Of a stretch of 28,514 bases of DNA, positions 28,477-28,514 are shown one piece after another (within the stretch, counting starts at the first letter, position 1; every line of letters begins with the position of its first letter). The translations under genes and the position numbers were made by a program. Below the pieces are notes generated by a model, which was not told the origin of the DNA, ran no database searches, and saw only the letters and a list, made by a program, of their open reading frames with translations. Source of the stretch: JBGSLA01 sp041740935 (GTDB lineage: Bacteria; Desulfobacterota; Desulfobaccia; Desulfobaccales; 0-14-0-80-60-11); the NCBI GenBank assembly GCA_041740935.1, contig JBGSLA010000018.1:1-28514 (forward strand). Reading direction: 5' to 3'.

Positions 28477-28514
28477 ATAGTTGAGGGGAGGGCCGGGGGA
28501 GCGGTGGCTCCCCC
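28477..28514. repeat. CACC/GGTG-loop hairpin repeat after ybaB, cut by window end
   Basis: From 28481 to 28514 the 34 bases are the exact reverse complement of 21886-21919. GGGGGAGC and GCTCCCCC enclose GGTG. It starts 5 bases after the ybaB stop and would probably continue beyond the window as a compound element like those at 5836 and 21752. Confidence 0.75.

Overview
The window is GC-rich bacterial chromosome, about 28.5 kb and densely coded on both strands. The gene set fits an anaerobic, probably sulfate-reducing member of the Desulfobacterota (Desulfobacca/Syntrophobacter-like). Pointers are a TauE/SafE-type sulfur-anion exporter operon with Usp-type proteins, abundant sigma-54 and two-component signalling, a single-domain AICAR transformylase, tRNA-Ser next to dnaX-ybaB, and a long-chain polyprenyl synthase suited to menaquinone. 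The taxonomic call is inference; no rRNA or marker alignment was possible.

Layout: 1-172 is the tail of an MBL-fold hydrolase. 369-3676 (-) holds a polyprenyl diphosphate synthase, a universal stress protein and a YhaM-like HD nuclease. 3883-5627 (+) is a sigma-70/DksA operon closed by a textbook terminator. 6017-9621 holds a single-domain response regulator, a GT39-like membrane glycosyltransferase, an LD-carboxypeptidase and a small zinc-ribbon protein. 9871-13219 (-) holds a tandem Usp protein, then (upstream) the operon small FAEA-motif protein / Usp-like protein / small membrane protein / TauE exporter. 13560-18394 is a signalling locus: a Lon protease carrying an inserted receiver domain (+), converging on an NtrC-type regulator and its membrane histidine kinase (-). 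18613-23227 holds a radical SAM protein, a PAS protein, a cupin, a nucleotide-sugar dehydrogenase and AICAR transformylase. 23443-25965 (+) is a run of small proteins ending in tadA. 26072-28476 (+) is tRNA-Ser(CGA), tRNA-Ser(GGA), dnaX and ybaB.

The most exciting item is the signalling locus. The Lon at 13560-15608 lacks the usual N-terminal substrate-binding domain and has a complete phospho-receiver domain spliced between its helical region and Walker A. That receiver is about 50% identical, without gaps, to the receiver of the adjacent sigma-54 activator. Between the Lon gene and the divergent TauE/Usp operon lies a near-consensus sigma-54 promoter (TGGCAC-N5-TTGG) facing the operon, with two GTTGC-N5-GCAAC palindromes 86 and 174 bp upstream. 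I propose that one membrane kinase controls two outputs: transcription (sigma-54) of a sulfur-anion export/stress operon, and phosphorylation-gated proteolysis.

A second theme is intergenic DNA. Many spacers carry modular repeats: 7-bp tandem arrays, some inverted around a tRNA gene; short perfect palindromes; compound C-arm/G-arm elements with a conserved CACC-loop hairpin; and a mosaic repeat that even supplies the start codon of the LD-carboxypeptidase.
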